NCBI GenBank assembly: GCA_004293505.1
Contig: RDYY01000136.1
Span: 1-22,319 of the forward strand
Reading direction: 5' to 3'
DNA from: Sphingobacteriia bacterium
GTDB lineage: Bacteria; Bacteroidota; Bacteroidia; Chitinophagales; Chitinophagaceae
DNA: 22,319 nucleotides
The position numbers and the translations under genes were made by a program. Of the stretch, positions 1 to 5,963 are shown one piece after another; position 1 is the first letter of the stretch, and each line of letters opens with the position of its first letter. The notes beneath the pieces are model-generated. The model was not told the DNA's origin and searched no databases. It saw only the letters and a list, made by a program, of their open reading frames with translations.

Positions 1-745
1 TAAATACTTTGTTCAGGGCAGGGCTGATGTGGGAAGTTAAATCAATGAATTCAGCACCCAATGCATGGTTACCTTGTGGAACCAATAGCACTTCTTTGTT
101 CAGCGCAGGGATGGAGTCAAAGGGAAGCATTTGTTTTGCCACCAAACGTTTGTATTGTAAGTATGCCCGCTGGTTTTTCAACAGCAATGTTAACAATGAT
201 GATTGCCCATCACCGGTAACAGTCAACAATTTTTTCCCCGTTAATGAAGTGATTTTACCTGATTTTTCATGTGGAAGCCTGACATAAAAAATGCTTAATT
301 CTACTGGGTAATCAACATAAGATTGAATCAATATATCAACAGGCACTTTTTTTCGATAAGCGACCAGGTCCCTGTTGTTGTGCAAAATTTCCACCGCCCA
401 CCCCCTTTCTCCCCTGTCTGGCTTGGCCACAACAGGATAATTTAATTGGGCATGATGCATTCGTTCCATGATGTCCGGAACACTGGTAGTTTGTGATACA
501 AAAATGGTTGTTGGAAATGAACCAGGGGGAAGTGATTGAAAAATACGCCATTTGCTTTCAAAGAACATTCCTCCATTTTCAATACCAGGATTGGCTGCTT
601 GAAAGAAAAAAAAGGAACGGGCTTTGAGGGCCAAATAGGCATAATAAAAAAACACGGGGGCATATACAAGCCACATGGGCCAATATTCCCAGTGTCTGCT
701 GCGAATCCAAAAGCATTTTACATGATACAAGAATGGATTAACCAT
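1..745 (-). CDS. Membrane-anchored ATP-grasp family protein, C-terminus beyond the window (partial)
   Basis: About 248 codons are visible, read from an ATG at 745-743; no stop appears before the left edge. The N-terminus carries an aromatic hydrophobic stretch (about residues 20-50, WPMWLVYAPVFFYYAYLAL), then FFESKW, a TFP/SFPTT segment, VVAKPDRGERGW (about 105-116) and VDILIQSYVDYPVELSIFYV (about 136-155), followed by TGKKLLTVTGDGQSSL. This order of AKPD-x-GERG and QxYVDYPxELSIFY matches a Bacteroidota ATP-grasp family often labelled D-alanine--D-alanine ligase-like; the substrate is unknown and true Ddl activity is not implied. The lysine of AKPD would contact ATP in such folds. The start overlaps the end of the NRDE gene by 8 nt (ATGGTTAA), which suggests translational coupling. 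Family assignment is by motif memory; function is open. Confidence 0.8.
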   Translation of the reverse strand, partial: MVNPFLYHVKCFWIRSRHWEYWPMWLVYAPVFFYYAYLALKARSFFFFQAANPGIENGGMFFESKWRIFQSLPPGSFPTTIFVSQTTSVPDIMERMHHAQLNYPVVAKPDRGERGWAVEILHNNRDLVAYRKKVPVDILIQSYVDYPVELSIFYVRLPHEKSGKITSLTGKKLLTVTGDGQSSLLTLLLKNQRAYLQYKRLVAKQMLPFDSIPALNKEVLLVPQGNHALGAEFIDLTSHISPALNKVF

Positions 746-1451
746 GTGCTTCTAAACTTAATTGAGCCCAATGCGATTGCTGGGATAAAAGGTCACGGTG
801 CAAGATTTTGGCTATACGATGGGGTTCCAACTGCAAGTGAGAATAACTGAGGGTCTCTACATTGCCCCGCTTGATCAAGAATCCATTTTCGGTGTCCACC
901 TGTTGGCCAAAAAAATCAAATATTGATTCCGCTGAAACCAAAGGTGCAGTTTGCATCCAATCAGTAAACATTTTTGCTCTTTTGCGTTGGGCTGTAGAAC
1001 CATACAAAGTAGCAGAAGACCAAATGGCAAACTGATCAACTGGGTATTCGTTTTCATGTTTTGCTGTACCATCCCAGACCCATTCCATCAAGTGAAAGTT
1101 TTGCCAAACAACCAGGGTAAAGGGTTCAATCTCATCCAAATTTACCTTGTCCCAATGCGTTCGGGGATGGATGGCGCCCAACATGGCTTTAACTACTTCT
1201 CCCCTGCTGTGCCGATACTGGTCTTTTCGCACATGGTTTTTAAAGCCTCCATTCAATAAAACAACAACGTTTCCTAGGGCATTTACACCCATCCAAGTAC
1301 CCCTGCCCATCGGCACAAGGGGTGCCAAAACATTCATTTGATTCCACTCCACCACACTGGGGGCAAGCGAAGTGGTCAAGAGGGGGTTTTCATCCCGCAA
1401 AGAGGCAAACTGAAAACCTGCAGCGGTGGGAATATACAAGACTGTGCACAT
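738..1451 (-). CDS. NRDE (TANGO2-like) family protein
   Basis: The 237-residue product begins MCTVLYIPTAAGFQFASLRD and has the family hallmarks: Cys2 directly after the initiator Met and the RDE(N) motif at about 19-22. Further family-like blocks are PMGRGTWMGVNALGNVVVLLNG and HSRGEVVKAML. The fold is related to Ntn hydrolases, in which the N-terminal Cys exposed after Met removal can act as nucleophile. The animal homologue TANGO2 has been linked to Golgi organisation and haem/lipid handling, but the bacterial role is not settled. No signal peptide is seen, so it is predicted to be cytosolic. It starts 3 nt after the DinB-like gene stop and ends inside the start of the ATP-grasp gene, so it is the middle gene of a tight operon. 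Confidence 0.88.
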   Translation of the reverse strand: MCTVLYIPTAAGFQFASLRDENPLLTTSLAPSVVEWNQMNVLAPLVPMGRGTWMGVNALGNVVVLLNGGFKNHVRKDQYRHSRGEVVKAMLGAIHPRTHWDKVNLDEIEPFTLVVWQNFHLMEWVWDGTAKHENEYPVDQFAIWSSATLYGSTAQRKRAKMFTDWMQTAPLVSAESIFDFFGQQVDTENGFLIKRGNVETLSYSHLQLEPHRIAKILHRDLLSQQSHWAQLSLEAHG

Positions 1452-1454
1452 GGA

Positions 1455-1970
1455 TCAAATCTGGCTCTGCTGTTGTTGTACAGCTGCCTGCTGTGAACGG
1501 TATTGAATGGTTGATTCCGCTACGCCAAATTGTTCATCGATGATGTTTAACTTCAACTCAATGGTGGCCGTTTTGATCAAGGCCAAATGGTGAACGGCGT
1601 GTTCTGCCTGGTAAACCAATTCTCTGGCAAAACTGGTTTCAACCCATTGAGGGGGATCCTGCTGTTTGGCTATTTGCAGTTTGAGGGGCTTGTCAATTTG
1701 GTCGAAGTTCTTGCCAGCATTTTGACAAATTGCCAAAGCCAGACCCAAATCAAGTTCCAATGCATGGTTGCGGTCACGGTTGGTGTAATCGATCAGGCCT
1801 TGGTTGTATCCAGACAACAAGCAATGTAAAATTTCTAAAATATGACGGGTATGCTCTCCGATGGTTGCCCCTCCTAAGTGATAAATGGGTTGGGTAAACT
1901 GAAGAGGATCCAATTGTGTCAGCAAATGGTTCAACTGTTGTAATTGATGGATCAAAGCATGTTTTGACAT
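1455..1970 (-). CDS. DinB-like four-helix-bundle protein
   Basis: The protein has 171 residues with the family pattern GEHTRHILEILHCLLSGY (about 38-55), then DYTNRDRN, and ARELVYQAEHAVHHLALIK (about 115-133). The spaced histidines (about 40, 43, 124, 127-128) fit the metal-binding triad of DinB/YfiT-like bundles, which are often thiol-dependent transferases or simply uncharacterised. The end has a Gln-rich tail (QQAAVQQQQSQ). It is cytosolic by composition. The gene lies 18 nt after the DoxX stop and 3 nt before the NRDE start; this context ties it to NRDE and ATP-grasp rather than to DNA damage, for which the name DinB is only historical. Substrate and metal are unknown. Confidence 0.82.
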   Translation of the reverse strand: MSKHALIHQLQQLNHLLTQLDPLQFTQPIYHLGGATIGEHTRHILEILHCLLSGYNQGLIDYTNRDRNHALELDLGLALAICQNAGKNFDQIDKPLKLQIAKQQDPPQWVETSFARELVYQAEHAVHHLALIKTATIELKLNIIDEQFGVAESTIQYRSQQAAVQQQQSQI

Positions 1971-1988
1971 AAATAAGACAGGGTTAAA

Positions 1989-2393
1989 CTATTTTTTGGT
2001 GAAATGCTGAATCAAATTAGTCCAATGTTTTCGTTGCATGATCATGAGCAGGAAACAGGCAACCCAAACCACCCCTGCCAAGAAAAACAATTGACCGCCA
2101 TCGTTTGCTGATGCTATTCCCAAAACGGTTAAGTGACTCAAAATGGCCCCACTCATTAATCCCAGCCCCAGCCCTGCACCCATCCAACTCATTTTAGGCC
2201 ACAAGAGCAAAATTCCCGCTACCAATTCTATGCAACCAGTTGCCACCCTGCCCCAGGGTTCTACACCCAAGCGCGTAAATAAAGCTACGGATTCTGGGTG
2301 AGCAGAAAATTTGAAATAAAGGGTTTGAAGAAGGATGATGGCAGCCACTAACCTTAAAATGAAGGAAACAATGGAAACATAAGATTTGAACAT
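1989..2393 (-). CDS. DoxX family small integral membrane protein
   Basis: About 134 residues from the ATG at 2393-2391; a TTG two codons upstream (2399) would give a slightly longer form, but ATG is preferred. The sequence has four hydrophobic segments (SIVSFILRLVAAIILLQTLY; VATGCIELVAGILLLWP; GAGLGLGLMSGAILSHLTVL; FFLAGVVWVACFLLMIM), the usual DoxX/DoxD-like four-helix topology. The FKFSAHPESV segment after helix 1 and the ELVAGILLL segment are typical of the family. Homologues are linked to respiratory electron transfer or redox stress, but most are uncharacterised. It sits 48 nt downstream of the YHS gene on the same strand and 18 nt before the DinB-like gene. Confidence 0.85.
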   Translation of the reverse strand: MFKSYVSIVSFILRLVAAIILLQTLYFKFSAHPESVALFTRLGVEPWGRVATGCIELVAGILLLWPKMSWMGAGLGLGLMSGAILSHLTVLGIASANDGGQLFFLAGVVWVACFLLMIMQRKHWTNLIQHFTKK

Positions 2394-2441
2394 GGTCAAG
2401 AATTAAAGTATGTACAAAATGAGCGGCAGGATAGATTGCTT

Positions 2442-2891
2442 TTATTGCTTTTTATTCAAAGCTGGCCAATATTGATTGGCTTGAGCAATCCTGTTCAGGC
2501 TGTCTTTGACCCACATTGATTTTACTTTTGGACTGTAATTCAGGTATAACTTTCCTTCTACAATGGTCCAGGCTTGAGGATCGGTGGGAGACAAGTGTTT
2601 TTCACTGGCGCCGTAGGCGCAATACCCACCATATTGGGGTGCAAATTTCTCAGGGTCAGACACAAACAGTTGTTTGTTGGCCAAACTGGCAAACTTCCAG
2701 GTACTACCGCTCCATACATGGGTAATGGAATCATGGCCGCTAACAGCTGCTTGCTGAACAAAATAAGCAACAGGGTCATAACCAGCAATGGCTACATTGC
2801 CCTTGTTGTAGAATGAAATGTTTTGAGCGCTTAGTGTAAAAGTAAAAACAACAAGACTGTTGAAAAGGATACATCTCAATAAAGGTTTCAT
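2442..2891 (-). CDS. Exported YHS-domain protein
   Basis: The 149-residue protein opens with a signal peptide (residues 1 to about 22, MKPLLRCILFNSLVVFTFTL then SAQ). The mature part contains AIAGYDPVAYF (about 34-44) and YGGYCAYG (about 87-94), the two halves of the YHS-family signature, with FVSDPEKFAPQ between them. YHS domains are small, often metal-related modules; the exported single-domain form is common in Bacteroidota and Proteobacteria and usually annotated only as YHS domain-containing. Its role is unknown. It is the first gene after the araC-family gene, with a 91-nt gap, so a promoter could lie there; I see no clean Bacteroidota promoter in that gap. Confidence 0.86.
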   Translation of the reverse strand: MKPLLRCILFNSLVVFTFTLSAQNISFYNKGNVAIAGYDPVAYFVQQAAVSGHDSITHVWSGSTWKFASLANKQLFVSDPEKFAPQYGGYCAYGASEKHLSPTDPQAWTIVEGKLYLNYSPKVKSMWVKDSLNRIAQANQYWPALNKKQ

Positions 2892-2982
2892 GTGAGGGGT
2901 TTTGGCAAAGCTCTTTCAATCTTTGATCTGGAGCTGTATACCTAGTTCCCTAAAACATGTACATTTTTCCCTTTAACAAAGC

Positions 2983-3834
2983 TTATTGGGCTTGGTTTTT
3001 TTGCCGCAAGGCCAAAGGTGAATGACCTGTGGTTTGTTTGATGTATTTGCTGAAGTGTGAAGGTTCGGAAAAACCCAAATGGTTGGCAATTTCTTTGATT
3101 GACTTCTCGGTATACTTTAGCATCCTGATGGCTTCTGCTGTAATACGGTCTTGAATGACTTCAATGGGCGTTTTTGCACCCATTTGTGAAAAAACATTTG
3201 AAATGGTTTTGGGTGACTTGTGCAATAAATTGGCATAGAACTTTACTTTGTGTTCTCTTCTGTAATGAATTTCGACTTGTAAATTGAAATGCCTGTACAA
3301 GTGAAAACCCATTCCTTTGTCTTGGCCATTGGGTAAATATATTTTCTTGGCCAATCGCGTGATTAAAATAATGAGCCTGACCAACAACATCCTTAGCATA
3401 TCTGCTTTATTGGTTTCCTCCTGAACAAACTCTTCTTTGAACTGGTCCATGAGTTGTACCAAGTTTTCTGTTAAAGCAGCAGAAAGTGGGATAAACAAAG
3501 TAGGTGTTGGGCCATAAAAAACAAATCCAACACAACCTACCTCGGCGTCGTGGTTGACGATGCAATAAAATTCGCGGTTAAATTGCCACATCACTATGTC
3601 ACCTGGGCGTTGGAACCTAAATGATTGGGACATCATGATGGGCAAAATACTATTGGCTTCAAATAAATATGCCACGTCATCAATGGTAACCTGCTGGGCT
3701 TCCCCTCTATTCCAAGCAATGGAATAAAGCTTTTCATTGGATTGGGGTGATCCATATGACCTAAAAACTTCCTTTTCGGATGCCAACATCACTAATTTTC
3801 CTTGGTCTCTTTGATCTTGGTAGGTCCATTTCAT
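2983..3834 (-). CDS. AraC-family transcriptional regulator
   Basis: 283 residues. The N-terminal half (about 20-125) looks like a cupin-type sensor domain (FRFQRPGDIVMWQFNREFYC). The C-terminal AraC DNA-binding domain has a first helix-turn-helix at about 197-215 (KFYANLLHKSPKTISNVF) and a second at about 245-268 (SIKEIANHLGFSEPSHFSKY), ending in the usual F/Y-x-x-x-x-G-x-S/T-P-x-x-x-R pattern (YIKQTTGHSPLALR). The effector is unknown. It is on the same strand as, and 91 nt upstream of, the YHS/DoxX/DinB/NRDE genes, so those are the first candidates for its targets; this is inference from position. An 8-bp palindrome (ATGTACAT, 2957-2964) lies just after its stop. Confidence 0.93.
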   Translation of the reverse strand: MKWTYQDQRDQGKLVMLASEKEVFRSYGSPQSNEKLYSIAWNRGEAQQVTIDDVAYLFEANSILPIMMSQSFRFQRPGDIVMWQFNREFYCIVNHDAEVGCVGFVFYGPTPTLFIPLSAALTENLVQLMDQFKEEFVQEETNKADMLRMLLVRLIILITRLAKKIYLPNGQDKGMGFHLYRHFNLQVEIHYRREHKVKFYANLLHKSPKTISNVFSQMGAKTPIEVIQDRITAEAIRMLKYTEKSIKEIANHLGFSEPSHFSKYIKQTTGHSPLALRQKNQAQ

Positions 3835-3932
3835 GGTCAGCGAAAAGATAAAAAAAATTGAGCACCAAGCGGCATGAAAAGATTACCTCGCTGCGCTCGG
3901 TGATCCTATTGGGGGGGGGATTCAACCAAGAG

Positions 3933-3964
3933 AAAACCCGGGCGGGAACCGCCCGAGGGTTTTT
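3933..3964 (+). terminator. GC-rich stem-loop with flanking A and T tracts, probable bidirectional terminator
   Basis: AAAACCC, then GGGCGG-GAA-CCGCCC, then GA and GGGTTTTT. The inner six-base stem and the outer CCC/GGG plus A/T pairs form a stable stem with a two-base bulge. The plus strand ends in five T and the minus strand in four T, so it could stop transcription in either direction. There is no obvious plus-strand gene ending here; for the minus strand it would be a second terminator behind the tRNA genes. Confidence 0.6.
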
Positions 3965-3976
3965 GCGTCTCACGTC

Positions 3977-3999
3977 CACCCTCAAGCAAGCTTGGGGTG
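3977..3999. other. Stem-loop centred on AAGCTT
   Basis: CACCC-t-CAAGC pairs with GCTTG-GGGTG: ten base pairs interrupted by one bulged T, with a minimal loop around the AA centre. There is no T-tract after it on either strand, so it is not a classical terminator. It lies between the terminator at 4013-4040 and the one at 3933-3964. It may be part of the 3' end of an RNA or a processing structure; that is inference. Confidence 0.45.
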
Positions 4000-4012
4000 T
4001 CCGTTCAACGCA

Positions 4013-4040
4013 AAAACCCCTCGCTTTCGCGAGGGGTTTT
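4013..4040 (-). terminator. Intrinsic terminator of the tRNA-Ser/tRNA-Pro operon (symmetrical)
   Basis: A perfect eight-base stem CCCCTCGC / GCGAGGGG with loop TTTC (4017-4036) is flanked by AAAA and TTTT. On the minus strand it comes 10 nt after the 3' end of tRNA-Pro and is followed by a run of T, the classic intrinsic terminator layout. The same structure would work in the plus direction. Confidence 0.85.
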
Positions 4041-4050
4041 CTGTTGGTTG

Positions 4051-4124
4051 TCGGGAAGACAGGATTCGAACCTGCGACCCCCTGGTCCCAAACCAGGTGC
4101 GCTACCGGCCTGCGCTACTTCCCG
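4051..4124 (-). tRNA. tRNA-Pro (anticodon UGG)
   Basis: On the minus strand the acceptor arm CGGGAAG pairs with CTTCCCG, followed by discriminator A at 4051. The D stem is GCGC/GCGC, and the anticodon arm CCTGG-TTTGGGA-CCAGG places TGG in the anticodon position. The T-arm is GCAGG-TTCGAAT-CCTGT. Length is 74 nt without encoded CCA. UGG reads the proline CCN codons, mainly CCA/CCG. It lies 47 nt downstream of tRNA-Ser on the same strand and is probably cotranscribed. Confidence 0.95.
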
Positions 4125-4148
4125 AGAACAAACGCCGGAAACAAAAAA

Positions 4149-4164
4149 TCCCCTTCTGCGGGGA
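4149..4164 (-). terminator. Short stem-loop with T-tract between the two tRNAs
   Basis: On the minus strand TCCCC-GCAGAA-GGGGA is followed by TTTTT(T) (plus-strand A run at 4143-4148). The five-pair stem with T-tract lies 8 nt after tRNA-Ser. It could be a weak terminator that lowers tRNA-Pro output relative to tRNA-Ser, or just a processing spacer. Confidence 0.55.
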
Positions 4165-4171
4165 AGTTTTG

Positions 4172-4260
4172 CGGTGAGGGCGGGATTCGAACCCGCGGTA
4201 CAGTTTAACCCGTACGGCAGTTTAGCAAACTACTGATTTCAGCCACTCATCCACCTCACC
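4172..4260 (-). tRNA. tRNA-Ser (anticodon GCU)
   Basis: On the minus strand acceptor GGTGAGG pairs with CCTCACC with discriminator G at 4172. The anticodon stem GTAGT/ACTGC encloses TTGCTAA, giving anticodon GCT for the serine AGC/AGU codons. A long variable arm, typical of type II serine tRNAs, precedes the T-arm (GCGGG-TTCGAAT-CCCGC). Length is 89 nt with no encoded CCA. It is the first gene of the two-tRNA unit and has a strong promoter just upstream (4287-4318). Confidence 0.95.
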
Positions 4261-4286
4261 GTCCTTGCTCTTTTCAGAGAGGGCTG

Positions 4287-4318
4287 CAAAAATAAGCCCA
4301 AGGGGGTTTAATTCCAAA
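4287..4318 (-). promoter_or_regulatory. Bacteroidota-type promoter of the tRNA-Ser/tRNA-Pro operon
   Basis: On the minus strand TTTG (4318-4315) is followed by exactly 20 nt and then TATTTTTG (4294-4287), a full match to the Bacteroidota -33 TTTG / -7 TAnnTTTG consensus. The expected transcription start is near 4280, giving a leader of about 20 nt before tRNA-Ser. The -33 box lies in the T-tract of the dnaA terminator. Confidence 0.75.
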
Positions 4319-4344
4319 AAAAATCCCCTCCAAATGGAAGGGAT
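4316..4344 (-). terminator. Intrinsic terminator of dnaA
   Basis: On the minus strand ATCCCTTCC-ATTT-GGAGGGGAT forms a nine-pair stem with one T/G wobble, and is followed by eight T (plus-strand A run 4316-4323). It begins 21 nt after the dnaA stop codon. This separates dnaA transcription from the tRNA operon immediately downstream. Confidence 0.85.
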
Positions 4345-4365
4345 AGCTATTTCATGAGGCCTGCA

Positions 4366-5799
4366 TTACATGGCAGCCAGTTGTACTTTTTGGGTCAGTT
4401 CCATGACGTTCTCGCGAAAGATAGAATCCGTGTCCATCAAGTCTTTGACCGTTTGGCAAGAGTGGATCACCGTGGTGTGGTCACGGCCCCCAAAATGCTC
4501 CCCAATGGTTTTCAAAGAATTTTTGGTAAAAGCTTTGGCCAGGTACATGGTTATTTGACGGGCTTGCACGATTTCGCGTTTGCGGGTTTTGTGCAAGAGG
4601 CGTTCGTAGGGCACGACAAAATATTCACAAACCATTTTCTGGATGGCATCGATGGTGATTTCTTTGCTGCTGGTTTTGACAAAATTGCGCAAGACTTTTT
4701 TGGCCAGCTCTACGTCAATTTCTTTTTTGTTCAAAGAAGATTGGGCCAACAAGGAGATCAACGCACCTTCTAATTCCCGCACATTGGTATTGATGTTGTA
4801 GGCCACATACTTAACCACTTCTTTGGGCATGTCCAAGCCATCGTTTTTCATCTTCCGCTCCAGAATCTCGATGCGGGTTTCGTAATCGGGAACTTGCAAA
4901 TCAGCACTCAATCCCCAGCGGAACCGGCTCAGGAGTCTTTCTTGCATGCCATCCAAATCTTTGGGGGGCTTGTCAGAGGTAAGGACCAACTGCTTGCCAC
5001 TTTGGTGAAGGTGGTTAAAGATGGCAAAAAAAGCGTCTTGGCTTTTCTCGGCCCGGCTAAAAAATTGTACATCATCAATGATGAGGACGTCAATCAATTG
5101 GTAAAAATGAATGAAGTCATTGATGGCATTGTTGCGGGCGTGGTCTTGGAACTGGTTGATGAACTTTTCAGAACTAACATACAAGACCACTTTTGAAGGA
5201 TGCAATTTTTTGACATCATTGCCTATGCTTTGGGCCAAGTGGGTCTTGCCCAATCCTACTCCACCATAAATAACCAAAGGATTGAAAGAATTGGCACCAG
5301 GTTTTTCTGCCACTGTTTTTCCTGCCCGACGGGCTACGCGGTTGCAATCGCCCTCTATATAAGAGTCAAAAGTCCAGTTTTGGTTGAGCTGGGGATCGAT
5401 TTGCATTTTCTTTAGCCCCGGAATCACAAAAGGATTCTTGACAGGGTTATCGATCACCAAAGGAAAATTCATCTCATTGTTGTTGAAGGCCTTGGGACCA
5501 CGGGCAGGCACATCCATGGAACCAGACCGGCCATTGGTATTGCCGCTGTCTACCATGATGCGGTACTCCAAGCGGGCTTCTTTGCCCAATTCCCTTTTGA
5601 GGGTCTTGGCCAACAAGCTCACATAATGTTCTTCTAAATATTCATAGAAAAATTGGCTGGGTACCTGGATCAACAAAATGGACTCCTTGAGTTCAATGGG
5701 TACTATGGGTTCGAACCATGTTTTGAAATGTTGCCATTCTACAATGTCCTTGATGATTTTTAAGCAATTCGCCCAAACAGTTTCCGCGTTCTTAGCCAT
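4366..5799 (-). CDS. dnaA: Chromosomal replication initiator protein DnaA
   Basis: The 477-residue product shows all four DnaA domains: domain I (1 to about 80, with WQHFKTWFEPIVP), a variable linker rich in Asn/Gly/Pro (about 82-120), the AAA+ domain with Walker A GGVGLGKTH (179-187) and Walker B LIIDDVQF (239-246), and arginine-containing RLLSRF (288-293), then the DNA-binding domain IV with the signature GGRDHTTVIHSCQTV (437-451). It unwinds the replication origin and binds DnaA boxes. Length and start (ATG) match the family. It stands alone: no dnaN or recF follows, only a terminator and tRNAs, which is common in Bacteroidota. The 164-nt upstream gap is AT-rich but shows no exact TTATCCACA box. 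Confidence 0.98.
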   Translation of the reverse strand: MAKNAETVWANCLKIIKDIVEWQHFKTWFEPIVPIELKESILLIQVPSQFFYEYLEEHYVSLLAKTLKRELGKEARLEYRIMVDSGNTNGRSGSMDVPARGPKAFNNNEMNFPLVIDNPVKNPFVIPGLKKMQIDPQLNQNWTFDSYIEGDCNRVARRAGKTVAEKPGANSFNPLVIYGGVGLGKTHLAQSIGNDVKKLHPSKVVLYVSSEKFINQFQDHARNNAINDFIHFYQLIDVLIIDDVQFFSRAEKSQDAFFAIFNHLHQSGKQLVLTSDKPPKDLDGMQERLLSRFRWGLSADLQVPDYETRIEILERKMKNDGLDMPKEVVKYVAYNINTNVRELEGALISLLAQSSLNKKEIDVELAKKVLRNFVKTSSKEITIDAIQKMVCEYFVVPYERLLHKTRKREIVQARQITMYLAKAFTKNSLKTIGEHFGGRDHTTVIHSCQTVKDLMDTDSIFRENVMELTQKVQLAAM

Positions 5800-5963
5800 A
5801 GCAATGAGTGAACAAAAAATTTATAATCAGTTAGTCTTTTCTTCTTTTTCTCCCCCCTTTCCGAACTCTTCAAGTTATCTTATTTTCCCCAGATGTTGAC
5901 ATCTTTTTAGAAAATAAAATAGGGTTGCGAATATGTATGTTTTTTGTTGAAAAATAAATTTTT
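5800..5963. other. AT-rich intergenic gap upstream of dnaA
   Basis: This 164-nt gap between the metallophosphatase stop and the dnaA start should hold the dnaA promoter. Reading on the minus strand, TATAAATTTTTTG occurs 15-27 nt before the ATG and partly resembles a -7 box (TAAATTTT), but there is no TTTG at the right distance. I see no DnaA-box cluster or strong hairpin. Confidence 0.4.

Larger units (their letters stand above)
3835..4012. other. Non-coding hairpin-rich stretch between araC-family gene and tRNA terminator
   Basis: No convincing gene is present. The stretch holds a run of nine G (3911-3919), a GC-rich segment with CTCGCTGCGCTCGG (about 3888-3901), and two stem-loops reported separately (3933-3964 and 3977-3999). 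The short open frames here have no family features. The sequence GGGATTCAACC resembles a T-arm read on the minus strand, but no surrounding cloverleaf can be built. It may hold the araC-family promoter close to 3835-3870 (T-rich on the minus strand: eight T then ATCTTTT), which I could not define well. Confidence 0.5.

Noticed and set aside
9..850. Plus-strand open frames at 9-287 and 536-850
   Set aside because: They are antisense to the ATP-grasp frame, which has clear family motifs; their translations show no family features.
1455..3834. Defence or mobile island made of small accessory genes
   Set aside because: DinB-like, DoxX, YHS and AraC families are ordinary chromosomal genes; no integrase, transposase, direct repeats at tRNA ends, or composition shift was seen.
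3838..3950. Possible third, degraded tRNA (GGTTGAATCC on the minus strand resembles a T-arm)
   Set aside because: The loop lacks the conserved C, the acceptor and anticodon arms cannot be built, and the upstream side is taken by a terminator stem.
5800..5963. Possible oriC upstream of dnaA
   Set aside because: AT-rich, but no exact TTATCCACA/TGTGGATAA boxes and no repeats; not enough to call an origin.
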